Below are positions 1 to 7,016 of a stretch of 20,298 bases of DNA, piece after piece. The position numbers and the translations under genes are program-made. Every line of letters starts with the position of its first letter. Position 1 is the stretch's first letter. The notes under the pieces were generated by a model. It was not told the DNA's origin and searched no databases. It saw only the letters and a list, made by a program, of their open reading frames with translations. Origin of the DNA: Planctomycetales bacterium (lineage in GTDB: Bacteria > Planctomycetota > Phycisphaerae > SM23-33). The stretch is taken from contig DAOWOP010000034.1 in NCBI GenBank assembly GCA_030642005.1, positions 1 through 20,298 on the forward strand. The letters are read 5' to 3'.

Positions 1-20
1 CAGTAGGTTGTGATCAAATT

Positions 21-104
21 AAGACGCCCCTACGGGGCTGGATTCGGATCGGACATTTTCCACGGGCTACCGCCCGTGGCTAATAAAGACGTCCCTATGG
101 GACT
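21..104. repeat. Cluster of three short GC-rich palindromes (REP-like)
   Basis: Three small hairpins lie in a row. The first (stem GCCCC 26-30 with GGGGC 34-38) and third (GTCCC 91-95 with GGGAC 99-103) are copies of one unit, AAGACGYCCCTAYGGGRCT, at 21-39 and 86-104. The differences inside the stem are compensatory, so pairing is kept. The middle one is a perfect 8-bp stem, CCACGGGC 60-67 with GCCCGTGG 72-79. The unit resembles extragenic palindromes of the REP type; related AGCCC..GGGCG units occur again at 12046-12274. The mobility mechanism is unknown from this window. Confidence 0.7.
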
Positions 105-162
105 AAAAGATGACTTTTCAGACAGAGCCTAATAGTAAGATATGAATTGAAAGGAGATAGGA

Positions 163-390
163 ATGCTTGGTTGGATAGGTGCCATAATGTTTGTACTGGG
201 GCTGGTCGTTCTTTTCGCTTTTTTATCAGGAGCTTCAGGGGCTGCGGTTCCTAGTATTCTATTGATAGGGTTTGGTGCTGTGGTGATGACAATGGTGGAA
301 ATAAATTCAAAGAAGGAACGAAAGGAACGGCGAGAGGCTCTCATGCGAGAGGAACGGGAACATAGGCACAAGGAATTAGGGGGGAAATAA
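163..390 (+). CDS. Small membrane protein with two hydrophobic segments and a charged tail
   Basis: The product is 75 residues long. Residues about 3-22 and 27-46 are hydrophobic (MLGWIGAIMFVLGLVVLFAF, then AVPSILLIGFGAVVMTMV) and look like a two-helix hairpin in the membrane. The last ~27 residues are almost all charged (runs of KKERKERRE and EEREHRHKE) and probably form a cytoplasmic helix. A good ribosome binding site, AAGGAG at 151-156, sits six bases before the ATG, which supports this as a real gene. I do not recognise the family. It stands alone between the palindromes upstream and etfA downstream, with a 97-bp gap to etfA. It could be an anchor or a regulator of a membrane complex, but nothing here shows this. 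Confidence 0.6.
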   Translation: MLGWIGAIMFVLGLVVLFAFLSGASGAAVPSILLIGFGAVVMTMVEINSKKERKERREALMREEREHRHKELGGK

Positions 391-438
391 TTAACAGGAT
401 GAAACGTAAATAATTACGAGTTGGCACAGAATCCAATG

Positions 439-470
439 AACCAGTCAACCAATAAACCAGTCAACCAGTA
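439..470. repeat. Tandem octamer repeat (four units)
   Basis: Four contiguous 8-bp units run AACCAGTC, AACCAATA, AACCAGTC, AACCAGTA. They end 17 bases before the etfA start codon, so they lie in its leader if transcription starts upstream. No inverted partner is visible nearby, unlike the tandem-word repeats at 7017, 8545, 11896 and 18607. Confidence 0.7.
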
Positions 471-487
471 ACAATCGGGAACCGAAT

Positions 488-1528
488 ATGATCGAAGTTA
501 ATCGACAAGGCGAAGTATGGGTTTTCGCGGAAGCCGAAGACGGGAAACTGTCGGACGTTCCGCTGGAATTGATGAGCAAGGGCCGATCTCTGGCCGAAAA
601 GTTGTCCGTTCCACTGGCGACGGTGCTTGCCGGCAAGGGCGTCCGCAGCCTAGCCGACAGGCTCATCGCCCACGGCGCCGACAAGGTCTATCTGGTCGAG
701 CACGACAAACTCCGGCACTACCAGGCCGCCTCGTACTCCAGGGTGCTCTGCGACCTCATATCCGCCCACAAGCCGCAGATAGTCATGTACGGCGCTACCC
801 CCATCGGGCGGGACCTTGCCCCGTCGATAGCCAGCGCAATGAAGTGTGGCCTGACGGCGGACTGCACCGACCTTCAGATCGGCGACCATACCGAACCGGT
901 TACGAAGAACGAGCATAAGAACCTCCTGTTCCAGATACGCCCCGCTTTCGGGGGCAACATTATCGCCACGATCGTCAATTACGACCGCTGGCCCCAGATG
1001 GCGACCGTTCGCGAGGGCGTCATGCCGATGACGGAAGCCGACGAGGGACGGACCGGCGAGATTGTCGAGTGCCAGGCGAATCTTGACGGGCTGACGCTTC
1101 CGCTGGAGATAATCGAATCGCAGCGGCGGGGAAAGGCGGTTAACCTCAAGGCTGCTCGTATCATCGTCGCCGGCGGGGCGGGCGTAGGCAGCAGAGAGAA
1201 TTTTCAGTTGATATGGGACCTGGCCGGGTGTCTGGGCGCGGAAGTCGGCGGGTCGCGTGCAGCCGTCGATTTGGGATACGTCGAGCACGACCACCAGGTC
1301 GGCCAGACCGGAACGACCGTACGACCGGCCCTTTACATCGCCTGCGGAATCAGCGGGGCAGTCCAGCACCGCGCGGGTATGGCCGAATCAGCCAAAATCA
1401 TCGCGATAAACACCGACAAAGACGCCCCGATCTTCGGCGTGGCACACTACGGAATCGTCGGCGACATCAACGATGTACTCCCGAAGATGATCAAGGCCGT
1501 CCGCTCCGGGGCAGGAGCAAAAGCGTAG
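488..1528 (+). CDS. etfA: Electron transfer flavoprotein alpha subunit
   Basis: EtfA carries FAD and, with EtfB, passes electrons from acyl-CoA dehydrogenases to the quinone pool in the cytoplasm. The 346-residue product has the usual two parts. Residues ~1-200 form an ETF alpha/beta-like fold, and the C-terminal FAD domain (~220-335) holds the family signatures: GGSRAAVDLGY, GQTGTTVRPALYIACGISG followed by AVQH, and IIAINTDKDAPIF with YGIVGD. Length is slightly above the usual 310-330. The ribosome binding site before the ATG is weak (GGGA). The expected partner etfB, normally adjacent, is not in the 487 bases upstream and not elsewhere in the window. The acyl-CoA dehydrogenase two genes downstream is the likely electron donor. 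Identification is firm; whether the complex is canonical or bifurcating cannot be told from this subunit alone. Confidence 0.93.
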   Translation: MIEVNRQGEVWVFAEAEDGKLSDVPLELMSKGRSLAEKLSVPLATVLAGKGVRSLADRLIAHGADKVYLVEHDKLRHYQAASYSRVLCDLISAHKPQIVMYGATPIGRDLAPSIASAMKCGLTADCTDLQIGDHTEPVTKNEHKNLLFQIRPAFGGNIIATIVNYDRWPQMATVREGVMPMTEADEGRTGEIVECQANLDGLTLPLEIIESQRRGKAVNLKAARIIVAGGAGVGSRENFQLIWDLAGCLGAEVGGSRAAVDLGYVEHDHQVGQTGTTVRPALYIACGISGAVQHRAGMAESAKIIAINTDKDAPIFGVAHYGIVGDINDVLPKMIKAVRSGAGAKA

Positions 1529-1535
1529 CGATCTG

Positions 1536-1544
1536 TGCTATAAT
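1536..1544 (+). promoter_or_regulatory. Candidate extended -10 promoter before the retropepsin gene
   Basis: TGCTATAAT is a perfect extended -10 element (TGnTATAAT) placed just after the etfA stop codon. No good -35 is seen, as is common for extended -10 promoters. A start about seven bases downstream would give a leader of ~15 bases that begins at the GAAGGGAG ribosome binding site (1551-1558). It would let the protease and acyl-CoA dehydrogenase genes be transcribed apart from etfA. Confidence 0.4.
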
Positions 1545-1565
1545 AGGATTGAAGGGAGTTATCTC

Positions 1566-1925
1566 ATGGGAATGACTAACATTACGCTTCGAATCAAGAA
1601 GAACAGAGAGGCCAAACGCTTTAAGGAAATCGATTTTCTCGTTGATTCCGGGGCGGCATATACGGTTGTCCCGGCGGCGATACTGAAGGAATTAGGGATT
1701 AAGGCCTTTGGTGAGAAATCGTTTTTCCTGGCCAATGGCGAGAAGATTACTCGTAAAACAGGAGAGGCCTACTTTGAATTCCGCGACAGTGGGGGTACGT
1801 CGAAAGTTATCTTCGGGCAGAAAAGCGACACCAATTTACTGGGCGTCCTGACGCTGGAAGCGCTGGAAGTGGTTTTGGACCCCATGACACGCGAACTCAA
1901 ACCACTGCCAATGTTCCTGATGTAA
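1566..1925 (+). CDS. Retropepsin-like aspartic protease, single domain
   Basis: This is a 119-residue protein of the clan AA (retroviral-type) aspartic protease fold. The catalytic motif is FLVDSGA at residues ~24-30, followed by YTVVP. The second conserved motif of the fold, a hydrophobic-hydrophobic-Gly (NLLGVLTLEAL), is at ~90-100, and a flap-like stretch FFLANGEKI lies between. Such proteins act as homodimers, with one DSG per monomer. There is no signal peptide, so it should be cytoplasmic. GAAGGGAG at 1551-1558 is a good ribosome binding site seven bases before this ATG. The gene is 37 bases after etfA and 19 bases before the acyl-CoA dehydrogenase, an odd companion for oxidation genes. 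Substrate unknown. Confidence 0.75.
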   Translation: MGMTNITLRIKKNREAKRFKEIDFLVDSGAAYTVVPAAILKELGIKAFGEKSFFLANGEKITRKTGEAYFEFRDSGGTSKVIFGQKSDTNLLGVLTLEALEVVLDPMTRELKPLPMFLM

Positions 1926-1944
1926 AACCAAATGGAAGGCACTC

Positions 1945-3699
1945 ATGGCGAATTTCTTTACCGACAACGACGACATACTTTTCTCATTCGAGCACATGGA
2001 CCTGGCGCGTCTGGCCGGACTGACCGAGGAAGGTTTTAAGTACCAGGATGAGTTTGATTGTGCCCCGGCCGACGCCGACGACGCGATCGATAACTACCGG
2101 CGGATACTGACAATGTTGGGCGAACTGGCCGGCGAGCGTATAGCACCGACGGCCGAAGAAACCGACCTCGTCGGCAACACGCTCAACGACGACGGCTCGG
2201 TAACATACGCGCCGGGCATCGCCGAGGCAATCAAACTGCTCGGTCAGGCCGATTTGATGGGCTTCACACTGCCTTATCGCTTCGGCGGGCTGAACTGCCC
2301 GAACCTCGTCTATACGATGAGCAATGAGATCGTCAGCCGGGCCGACGCGTCGCTGATGAACATCTACGGCCTGCAGGGCATCGCCGAGACCATCAACGCC
2401 TTCGCATCCGAGGAGATAAAGGCCGAGTATCTCCCTCGAATGGCCAGCGGCGAATGGACCGGCGCGATGGTCCTCACCGAGCCGGAGGCCGGAAGCGACC
2501 TCCAGGCAGTCAAGTGCGCCGCGCACGTATATCAGGACGAATCGGGCAACTGGTTCGTCCACGGCGTCAAGCGGTTCATCACCAACGGCTGCGGGGAGGT
2601 GCTGCTGGTGTTGGCGCGGTCCGAGCCTGAAATAGCCGACGGTCGCGGGCTGAGCCTGCTTCTGGTCGAGCGCGGGCCTAAGGTCAAAATCCGCCGGCTG
2701 GAAGACAAACTCGGCATCCATGGCTCGCCGACGTGCGAGATCGTCTTCGACCGCGCACCGGCCAAACTCATCGGCGAGCGGCAGCGCGGACTGATTACCT
2801 ACGTAATGAGCCTGATGAACGGCGCGCGGATCGGTATCGCCGCTCAATCGCTCGGTATCGCCGAAGCCGCATTCCGCGTCGCACGCGATTACGGCCACAG
2901 CCGGAAGCAATTCGGCACGGAAATCGAGAATTTCCCGGCATTGCGCGAACTGATTTCCGATATGCAGATCGATATCCAGGCTGCCCGCGCATTGACCTAC
3001 TTCGCATGTTTCTGCGTCGATATCGAGATCGGGGCGCTGAAGAAACTCCATTTCGGCGACGTCTCGGACAAGGACGAAAAGAAGGCCCTCAAGGGCGAAT
3101 CTCGCAAGTACAAACGTTACAACGCGATGCTGACGCCGATGAGCAAGTACTATGCCTCGGAGATGTCGATGCGCGTCGCCAACGGGTCCGTCGCCGTGCT
3201 CGGCGGGTCGGGATATATGAAGGATTACCCCGTCGAGCGGCACCTCCGCGACAGCAGGATTACCACCATCTACGAAGGCACCAGCCAGTTGCAGGTCCTC
3301 GCGGCCGTCCGCGGCGTCAGCAGCGGCTCGGCGATCACCGTCATCGACATGCTGCTTGACGGGCGCGACTGGCCCGACGACCTGACGCCTTACATCGAGC
3401 AAATCCAGGCCGGCAAGGCCCTGCTCGCCGAAGCCATCGAGTTCGTCAAGGACCAGCCCGGCACCGAGTACATGGACCTGATGGGCCGGCGAATGGTCGA
3501 TATGTCCATCTTCCTGATCGTCGCAGCCGTCTTCGCCGATCACGCCACCGCCAGCCGGACCAAAAAGGCCGTCCTTCATCGCTGGCTGGCGACGAAGATA
3601 CCCGAACTCCGCATGGACCACGAATTCATCAAATCCGGCGAACGCACGCCAATGACCGACTTCGAAGCCCTCGCCGGACCGGTACCGGTGGTAGAGTAA
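1945..3699 (+). CDS. Acyl-CoA dehydrogenase, long (584-residue) type
   Basis: This is a flavoenzyme that introduces the alpha-beta double bond into acyl-CoA and hands electrons to ETF. Motifs seen are MVLTEPEAGSDL at residues 175-186 (FAD/substrate signature), GARIGIAAQSLGIAEAAF, YGHSRKQFGTEIENFPALRE in the helical C-terminal domain, and GSGYMKDYPVERHLRDSRI followed by TTIYEGTSQLQ. Glu444 in YEGT matches the catalytic base position of the family. At 584 residues it is ~200 longer than classical 380-residue enzymes; the extra N-terminal segment and ~120-residue C-terminal helical extension match the FadE5-like long class. GGAAGG lies five bases before the ATG. It sits two genes after etfA. Chain-length specificity cannot be read from sequence. 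Confidence 0.92.
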   Translation: MANFFTDNDDILFSFEHMDLARLAGLTEEGFKYQDEFDCAPADADDAIDNYRRILTMLGELAGERIAPTAEETDLVGNTLNDDGSVTYAPGIAEAIKLLGQADLMGFTLPYRFGGLNCPNLVYTMSNEIVSRADASLMNIYGLQGIAETINAFASEEIKAEYLPRMASGEWTGAMVLTEPEAGSDLQAVKCAAHVYQDESGNWFVHGVKRFITNGCGEVLLVLARSEPEIADGRGLSLLLVERGPKVKIRRLEDKLGIHGSPTCEIVFDRAPAKLIGERQRGLITYVMSLMNGARIGIAAQSLGIAEAAFRVARDYGHSRKQFGTEIENFPALRELISDMQIDIQAARALTYFACFCVDIEIGALKKLHFGDVSDKDEKKALKGESRKYKRYNAMLTPMSKYYASEMSMRVANGSVAVLGGSGYMKDYPVERHLRDSRITTIYEGTSQLQVLAAVRGVSSGSAITVIDMLLDGRDWPDDLTPYIEQIQAGKALLAEAIEFVKDQPGTEYMDLMGRRMVDMSIFLIVAAVFADHATASRTKKAVLHRWLATKIPELRMDHEFIKSGERTPMTDFEALAGPVPVVE

Positions 3700-3742
3700 A
3701 ATAACCTGTACGTTGCGAAGTGCATAGCGCCGGAGGTATCCT

Positions 3743-4594
3743 TTGTGCATGCGACAAGATAGTTCGCGAAAAGACGACTCGCGTGTTTTTGTTTCCGTCC
3801 AGGAGCGAGAGGCGAAGTATCTGGAGGTTATCAGAAGCACGATATCAGTATGTAGGAATTACCACCCAAAATTCGGAAAGCGTAAACCTGGAGGTTATTC
3901 GCTCGACGAGTTTCGGACTCTTTACCAGGAGGATTGTTTTTACAATTGGTTTGGTCTTGATTCGCCATTGGTGTATGCTGCTCACAAGGCAGCCGGCGGA
4001 ATTACGTCAGTCTATCGCCAGATAGGACTTAGTTGCGAGAGGGTTTTTAATCTCGTCCTGCAAGACACACTCGGATTAACGGCGGCACAGGCCTCCTGGA
4101 ACTACACGGTGAAAACGTCTTCCGGCAGGACTCGAACGCTTTCCCTTGACGGCCGAATTCCCGTTGACGAAATCCAAAACGTGGAAAGCGGAAAGCGAAT
4201 TCGCAAATGGATTGCGGAAATCTGTAAGTTTCTCGAATTGGGATCGTCCGAATCAAAAGCGCTCAAGGGGACTGTGTTCGAGGTTCGACAAGGGTACAAA
4301 AGCAAGGATGCCAAACGTCAGAATGCAGATATCGCCAATGCAGCCAACGCTTACGCGCACTCCTATGTCCCGGTAGTCTGCTTGTTTTCCACTCAAATTG
4401 ATGACGATATAGTGGATCGGTACCTTCGGGCAAAATGGGTCATTCTGCAAGGAACGCTCGCTGGAAGCCCTCTCGATTCCACGTACGTTTTCTGCAAAGA
4501 TGTTCTTGGTTATGATCTCGCCGGTTTCTTTGATCGCCACAAAACCGTTCTCCAAAAAGACATACAGGAAATCATCAAGGTGTTATTGCGATGA
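3743..4594 (+). CDS. Probable type II restriction endonuclease
   Basis: I call this the nuclease of a restriction-modification pair mainly from context: its stop codon overlaps the start of a DNA methyltransferase (ATGA, 4591-4594), and both genes are lower in GC than their neighbours. The 283-residue protein has no membrane or signal segment. Residues ~133-145 (LSLDGRIPVDEI) and 178-196 (VFEVRQGYKSKDAKRQNAD) look like the Asp and the Glu/Lys strand of a PD-(D/E)XK-type nuclease core; D136, E180 and K186 are the candidates, though E-V-R replaces the textbook E-X-K. The recognition site is not readable; MjaII/TdeIII-type enzymes are worth comparing. The start may be TTG 3743 (six bases after GGAGG at 3732-3736, preferred on spacing) or ATG 3749. 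Confidence 0.6.
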   Translation: MCMRQDSSRKDDSRVFVSVQEREAKYLEVIRSTISVCRNYHPKFGKRKPGGYSLDEFRTLYQEDCFYNWFGLDSPLVYAAHKAAGGITSVYRQIGLSCERVFNLVLQDTLGLTAAQASWNYTVKTSSGRTRTLSLDGRIPVDEIQNVESGKRIRKWIAEICKFLELGSSESKALKGTVFEVRQGYKSKDAKRQNADIANAANAYAHSYVPVVCLFSTQIDDDIVDRYLRAKWVILQGTLAGSPLDSTYVFCKDVLGYDLAGFFDRHKTVLQKDIQEIIKVLLR

Positions 4595-5871
4595 CAGAAG
4601 CGCTTTTCCCATCCTCGATTGATCTGGGCGAACGCAGTACCGCCCAACTCGGACAACGTAAGATGCTCACGTTTCGCGGGAACGCGAGAAATGGCAGGCA
4701 CGGATGGTTACGGCTTACTCCTGCTTACTCGCTCCACGTTGTCTCCGAGATACTCGATGGTGAGCCTGCGGAACAATTGGTTCTCGAACCGTTTTCAGGA
4801 ACCGGAACAACTCCCCTGGTTTGCGCACAGAAGGGATTTGCTTGTCATGCGGTGGACATAAATCCCTTTCTTGTCTGGCTTGGCAGATTGAAACTGCAAC
4901 CATTCACTGCCGGCGAAATAGACACCTTTCTCGAAAGCGCGTTTCGCGTTTACCATGCAGCTAAAACGTCGGAGAACACGAGTGCGGTATGGGTTCCGCC
5001 GATTCACCAGATCGACAAATGGTGGGATACAGATATTCTTAAAGACTTGGCCGTTCTTTTTCGGGCAATCCGCAGACAGCCGGATATAGATGATCGCATC
5101 CGAGACCTGCTCAAACTGACTTTTTGCCAAGTGCTTATAGGTGTTGCTAATGTGTCGTTTGGGCACCAGTCCATGTCTTTCAGGAAGCAACCAAAGAAAG
5201 ACGCCGCGCTCTTCGAACAATCGACATCGGGCACCTTCTCCCTGTTTATAAAGACCGCACAGACGACCGGCGAATCTCTACAGGAGCCATTAGCAGGGCA
5301 TAATTGTCGGATTATTTGCGGAGACGCCAGGAAGTTGAACACGGTCTTGCCGCTGAAAAACTACTCCATGGTTATTACAAGCCCGCCTTATCCGAACAGG
5401 ATGAGTTACATTAGAGAGCTTCGCCCCTACATGTATTGGTTGGGGTATCTTGAAACCGGGCGACAAGCGGGCGAGATGGACTCCGAAGCGATTGGCGGCA
5501 CCTGGGGGTGCGCAACAAGCATGCTTACCAACTGGAAGCCCCCCGACAAAAAAAACATACCCTATAATTCATTCCAATCATTGATTGGGAGAATAAGCGA
5601 AAAGCAACCTGTTCTTGGTAACTATGTGCACAAATACTTTTGCGATATCCAAGAGCATCTTGATAGTTTGTTTCAGGTGCTAAGAAGTGGGGCTCGCTGT
5701 CATTACGTCGTCGGTAATTCCAAGTTTTATGATGTCCTTCTGCCGACGCAGGATATTTATGCCGCTATGTTCGAGGAGGCGGGTTTTACATCTGTGCGAA
5801 TTCTCACGCTCCGAAAACGAACATCTAAAAAAGAACTATATGAATATCTTGTAGAGGCGACGAAGCCGTAG
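4591..5871 (+). CDS. DNA methyltransferase (N4-cytosine or N6-adenine type), modification partner
   Basis: The enzyme transfers a methyl group from S-adenosylmethionine to an exocyclic amino group in DNA. Motif I for cofactor binding is LEPFSGTGTT at residues 65-74, with AVDINPF at 87-93 as motif II. The catalytic motif IV is ITSPPY at 263-268; the SPPY form is typical of N4-cytosine enzymes but not exclusive to them. An upstream motif HGWLRLTPAYS (~38-47) and a later YVVGNSKF are also conserved-looking. Motif I precedes motif IV by ~190 residues, so the target-recognition region probably lies between them, the alpha-like order. Length is 426 residues. It is translationally coupled to the nuclease-like gene by a 4-base overlap. 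No controller protein gene is seen. A hairpin at 5901-5934 follows and may end the transcript. Confidence 0.87.
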   Translation: MTEALFPSSIDLGERSTAQLGQRKMLTFRGNARNGRHGWLRLTPAYSLHVVSEILDGEPAEQLVLEPFSGTGTTPLVCAQKGFACHAVDINPFLVWLGRLKLQPFTAGEIDTFLESAFRVYHAAKTSENTSAVWVPPIHQIDKWWDTDILKDLAVLFRAIRRQPDIDDRIRDLLKLTFCQVLIGVANVSFGHQSMSFRKQPKKDAALFEQSTSGTFSLFIKTAQTTGESLQEPLAGHNCRIICGDARKLNTVLPLKNYSMVITSPPYPNRMSYIRELRPYMYWLGYLETGRQAGEMDSEAIGGTWGCATSMLTNWKPPDKKNIPYNSFQSLIGRISEKQPVLGNYVHKYFCDIQEHLDSLFQVLRSGARCHYVVGNSKFYDVLLPTQDIYAAMFEEAGFTSVRILTLRKRTSKKELYEYLVEATKP

Positions 5872-5900
5872 GTAAAGATCGGCTACGACAGATCAGCCTT

Positions 5901-5934
5901 CTCCTGCACCTATTGCCCGCGATAGGTGCAGGAG
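5901..5934. terminator. Perfect 13-bp hairpin after the methyltransferase gene
   Basis: CTCCTGCACCTAT at 5901-5913 pairs perfectly with ATAGGTGCAGGAG at 5922-5934, leaving an 8-base loop. It starts 30 bases after the methyltransferase stop codon and could end that transcript, although only a short T-rich stretch (AATTTTC) follows, so it is not a textbook intrinsic terminator. The right arm is part of the duplicated queD tail (5910-5970), so the hairpin may be a by-product of rearrangement. Confidence 0.45.
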
Positions 5935-5970
5935 GAATTTTCGGACTCGGCTACCGTGATGGCCGACAGT
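5910..5970 (-). pseudogene. Duplicated 3' end of queD (remnant)
   Basis: On the minus strand this reads LSAITVAESENSSCTYRGQ followed by a TAG stop, nearly the same as the true QueD C-terminus (LSAITVAESDNSACTYRGH). At DNA level 5914-5970 matches 6639-6695 in 53 of 57 positions, same orientation. Similarity stops abruptly just after the LSAI codons; the next codons in the same register include a TGA stop, and the rest of QueD is absent. It cannot encode a working enzyme. It sits at the downstream edge of the restriction-modification island, ~670 bases from the intact queD tail. Confidence 0.8.
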
Positions 5971-6042
5971 ATAAGGTGGGCCTTGCTTCACTCGGCCCAG
6001 TCTGCACTTTTTTTCTTTTTTTCTGTTACTTCGAAATTCAAC

Positions 6043-6103
6043 ACCTGCCTGCTTACCGCAGGTAGGCAGGTTCTCTGCTCGTGCTACGCAGCGCTTCGCA
6101 GAG
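6043..6103. repeat. Two adjacent imperfect inverted repeats
   Basis: CCTGCCTGC..GCAGGTAGGCAGG (~6044-6070) forms an imperfect hairpin with a short bulge. Right after it CTCTGC 6073-6078 pairs with GCAGAG 6098-6103. A T-rich tract (6008-6022) precedes them, and a word-like repeat (GCATGGGGC/GCAGGGCAT on the minus strand, ~6117-6139) follows. The stretch 5872-6144 has no convincing gene and looks like accumulated repeats between the island and the que genes. Confidence 0.5.
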
Positions 6104-6144
6104 TAGTATTCAATATTCCCCATGCCCTGCGCCCCATGCTTTTT

Positions 6145-6612
6145 TTACGCCTGTTTTTGGACCGGCACGTAGATGTCGGTGAGCAGGTCCTGCTCGGGCG
6201 TGGTATCCGGGGTGTTCAGGTACATCTCGAAACAGGGAATGTCTCGCAACTCGTAATCGCTTTCGGAAAGCCATTGGCCATATAAGTAGTCATAGGCTTT
6301 ATGGAGTTCGGCGTATGGGCCTTTGTGGGTAGTAATTGCGTAGTCGCCGCCGGCGATTTCCTGTACGCCTACTTCGCCTTCGCCCTCGACGTCTTCGGGT
6401 ACGGGAATGCAGGCGTCGTAGCGAATCTTGTCAGCCGGAGTTATCTTCGGGTCGTCATAGCAGATGCCCAGGCACTCCGGCAGCGAGCCAAGACCCTTTG
6501 GTCCCGCCCATGCCATGAGTTTCCCCCACGCGGAGCCACATTCAGCATAGGGGCCGACGTGGCGTACAAAAGCCACTTTTTGAGGGTTGCGAGTTTCAAT
6601 TCTGACATCCAT
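6145..6612 (-). CDS. GyrI-like small-molecule-binding domain protein
   Basis: The product is a stand-alone effector-binding domain of the GyrI/SbmC (AraC-effector-binding) family, 155 residues, close to the ~157 of E. coli SbmC. Family features are the N-terminal strand MDVRIETRNPQKVAFVRHVGPY, the repeated half YAITTHKGPYAELHKAYDYLYGQWL, and the acidic end CFEMYLNTPDTTPEQDLLTDIYVPV. There is no DNA-binding helix-turn-helix. The longest frame opens at 6630, but that ATG overlaps the ribosome binding site AAAGGAG (6621-6627), which is best spaced (eight bases) for the ATG at 6612; I chose that one. It lies 22 bases after queD on the same strand and is probably co-transcribed with queE-queD. Members bind or hydrolyse diverse small molecules; the ligand here is unknown. 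Confidence 0.8.
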   Translation of the reverse strand: MDVRIETRNPQKVAFVRHVGPYAECGSAWGKLMAWAGPKGLGSLPECLGICYDDPKITPADKIRYDACIPVPEDVEGEGEVGVQEIAGGDYAITTHKGPYAELHKAYDYLYGQWLSESDYELRDIPCFEMYLNTPDTTPEQDLLTDIYVPVQKQA

Positions 6613-6634
6613 TTTCATTACTCCTTTCATTGCT

Positions 6635-6997
6635 CTAATGCCCGCGATAGGTGCAGGCGGAATTGTCGGACTCGGCTACGGTGATGGCTGACAGTTCCGG
6701 CAGGGCTGGCGCGATGCGGTCCCAGAACCACGCCGCCAGCATCTCGCTGGTGGGATTTCCCAGGCCTGCGATTTCGTTCAGCGTGGTGTGGTCCAGTTGA
6801 TTTATCAGCGGCCCGACGAGTTCGTTTATCTTTCCGAAGTCCATAACCCAGCCGGTCTTTTCATCCACTTCGCCGGCTGCGATTACTGTAACGCGATACC
6901 CGTGCCCGTGCATCGCGGCGCACTTATGCCCGGCCGGAACGTTCGGCAGGCGATGGGCGGCGTCAAATCGAAATGTCTTACTCAATTCGGCTTTCAT
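6635..6997 (-). CDS. queD: 6-carboxy-5,6,7,8-tetrahydropterin synthase (QueD)
   Basis: QueD turns dihydroneopterin triphosphate into 6-carboxytetrahydropterin, the second step toward 7-deazaguanines (preQ0, queuosine). The 120-residue protein has the full family pattern: zinc-binding H15 (FDAAHRL), catalytic C26, zinc-binding H30 and H32 (CAAMHGHGY), the VMDFGKI segment, catalytic D69-H70 (QLDHTTLNE), NPTSE, and E109 near the C-terminus (TVAES). Length is that of E. coli QueD. It follows queE on the same strand with a 129-bp gap filled by a long hairpin, and precedes the GyrI-like gene. No recognisable strong ribosome binding site is seen before the ATG (AACGAAGACC). Its last codons are duplicated at 5910-5970. 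Confidence 0.95.
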   Translation of the reverse strand: MKAELSKTFRFDAAHRLPNVPAGHKCAAMHGHGYRVTVIAAGEVDEKTGWVMDFGKINELVGPLINQLDHTTLNEIAGLGNPTSEMLAAWFWDRIAPALPELSAITVAESDNSACTYRGH

Positions 6998-7016
6998 ATA
7001 TGGTCTTCGTTAAAAA

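Noticed and set aside
1984..3840. 618-codon open frame on the minus strand opposite the acyl-CoA dehydrogenase
   Set aside because: It is the antisense shadow of a GC-rich gene, with no recognisable motifs and low-complexity content.
5893..6285. Short frames on both strands in and beside the island junction
   Set aside because: They run across repeats and T-rich DNA; only the queD-tail reading is supported by similarity.
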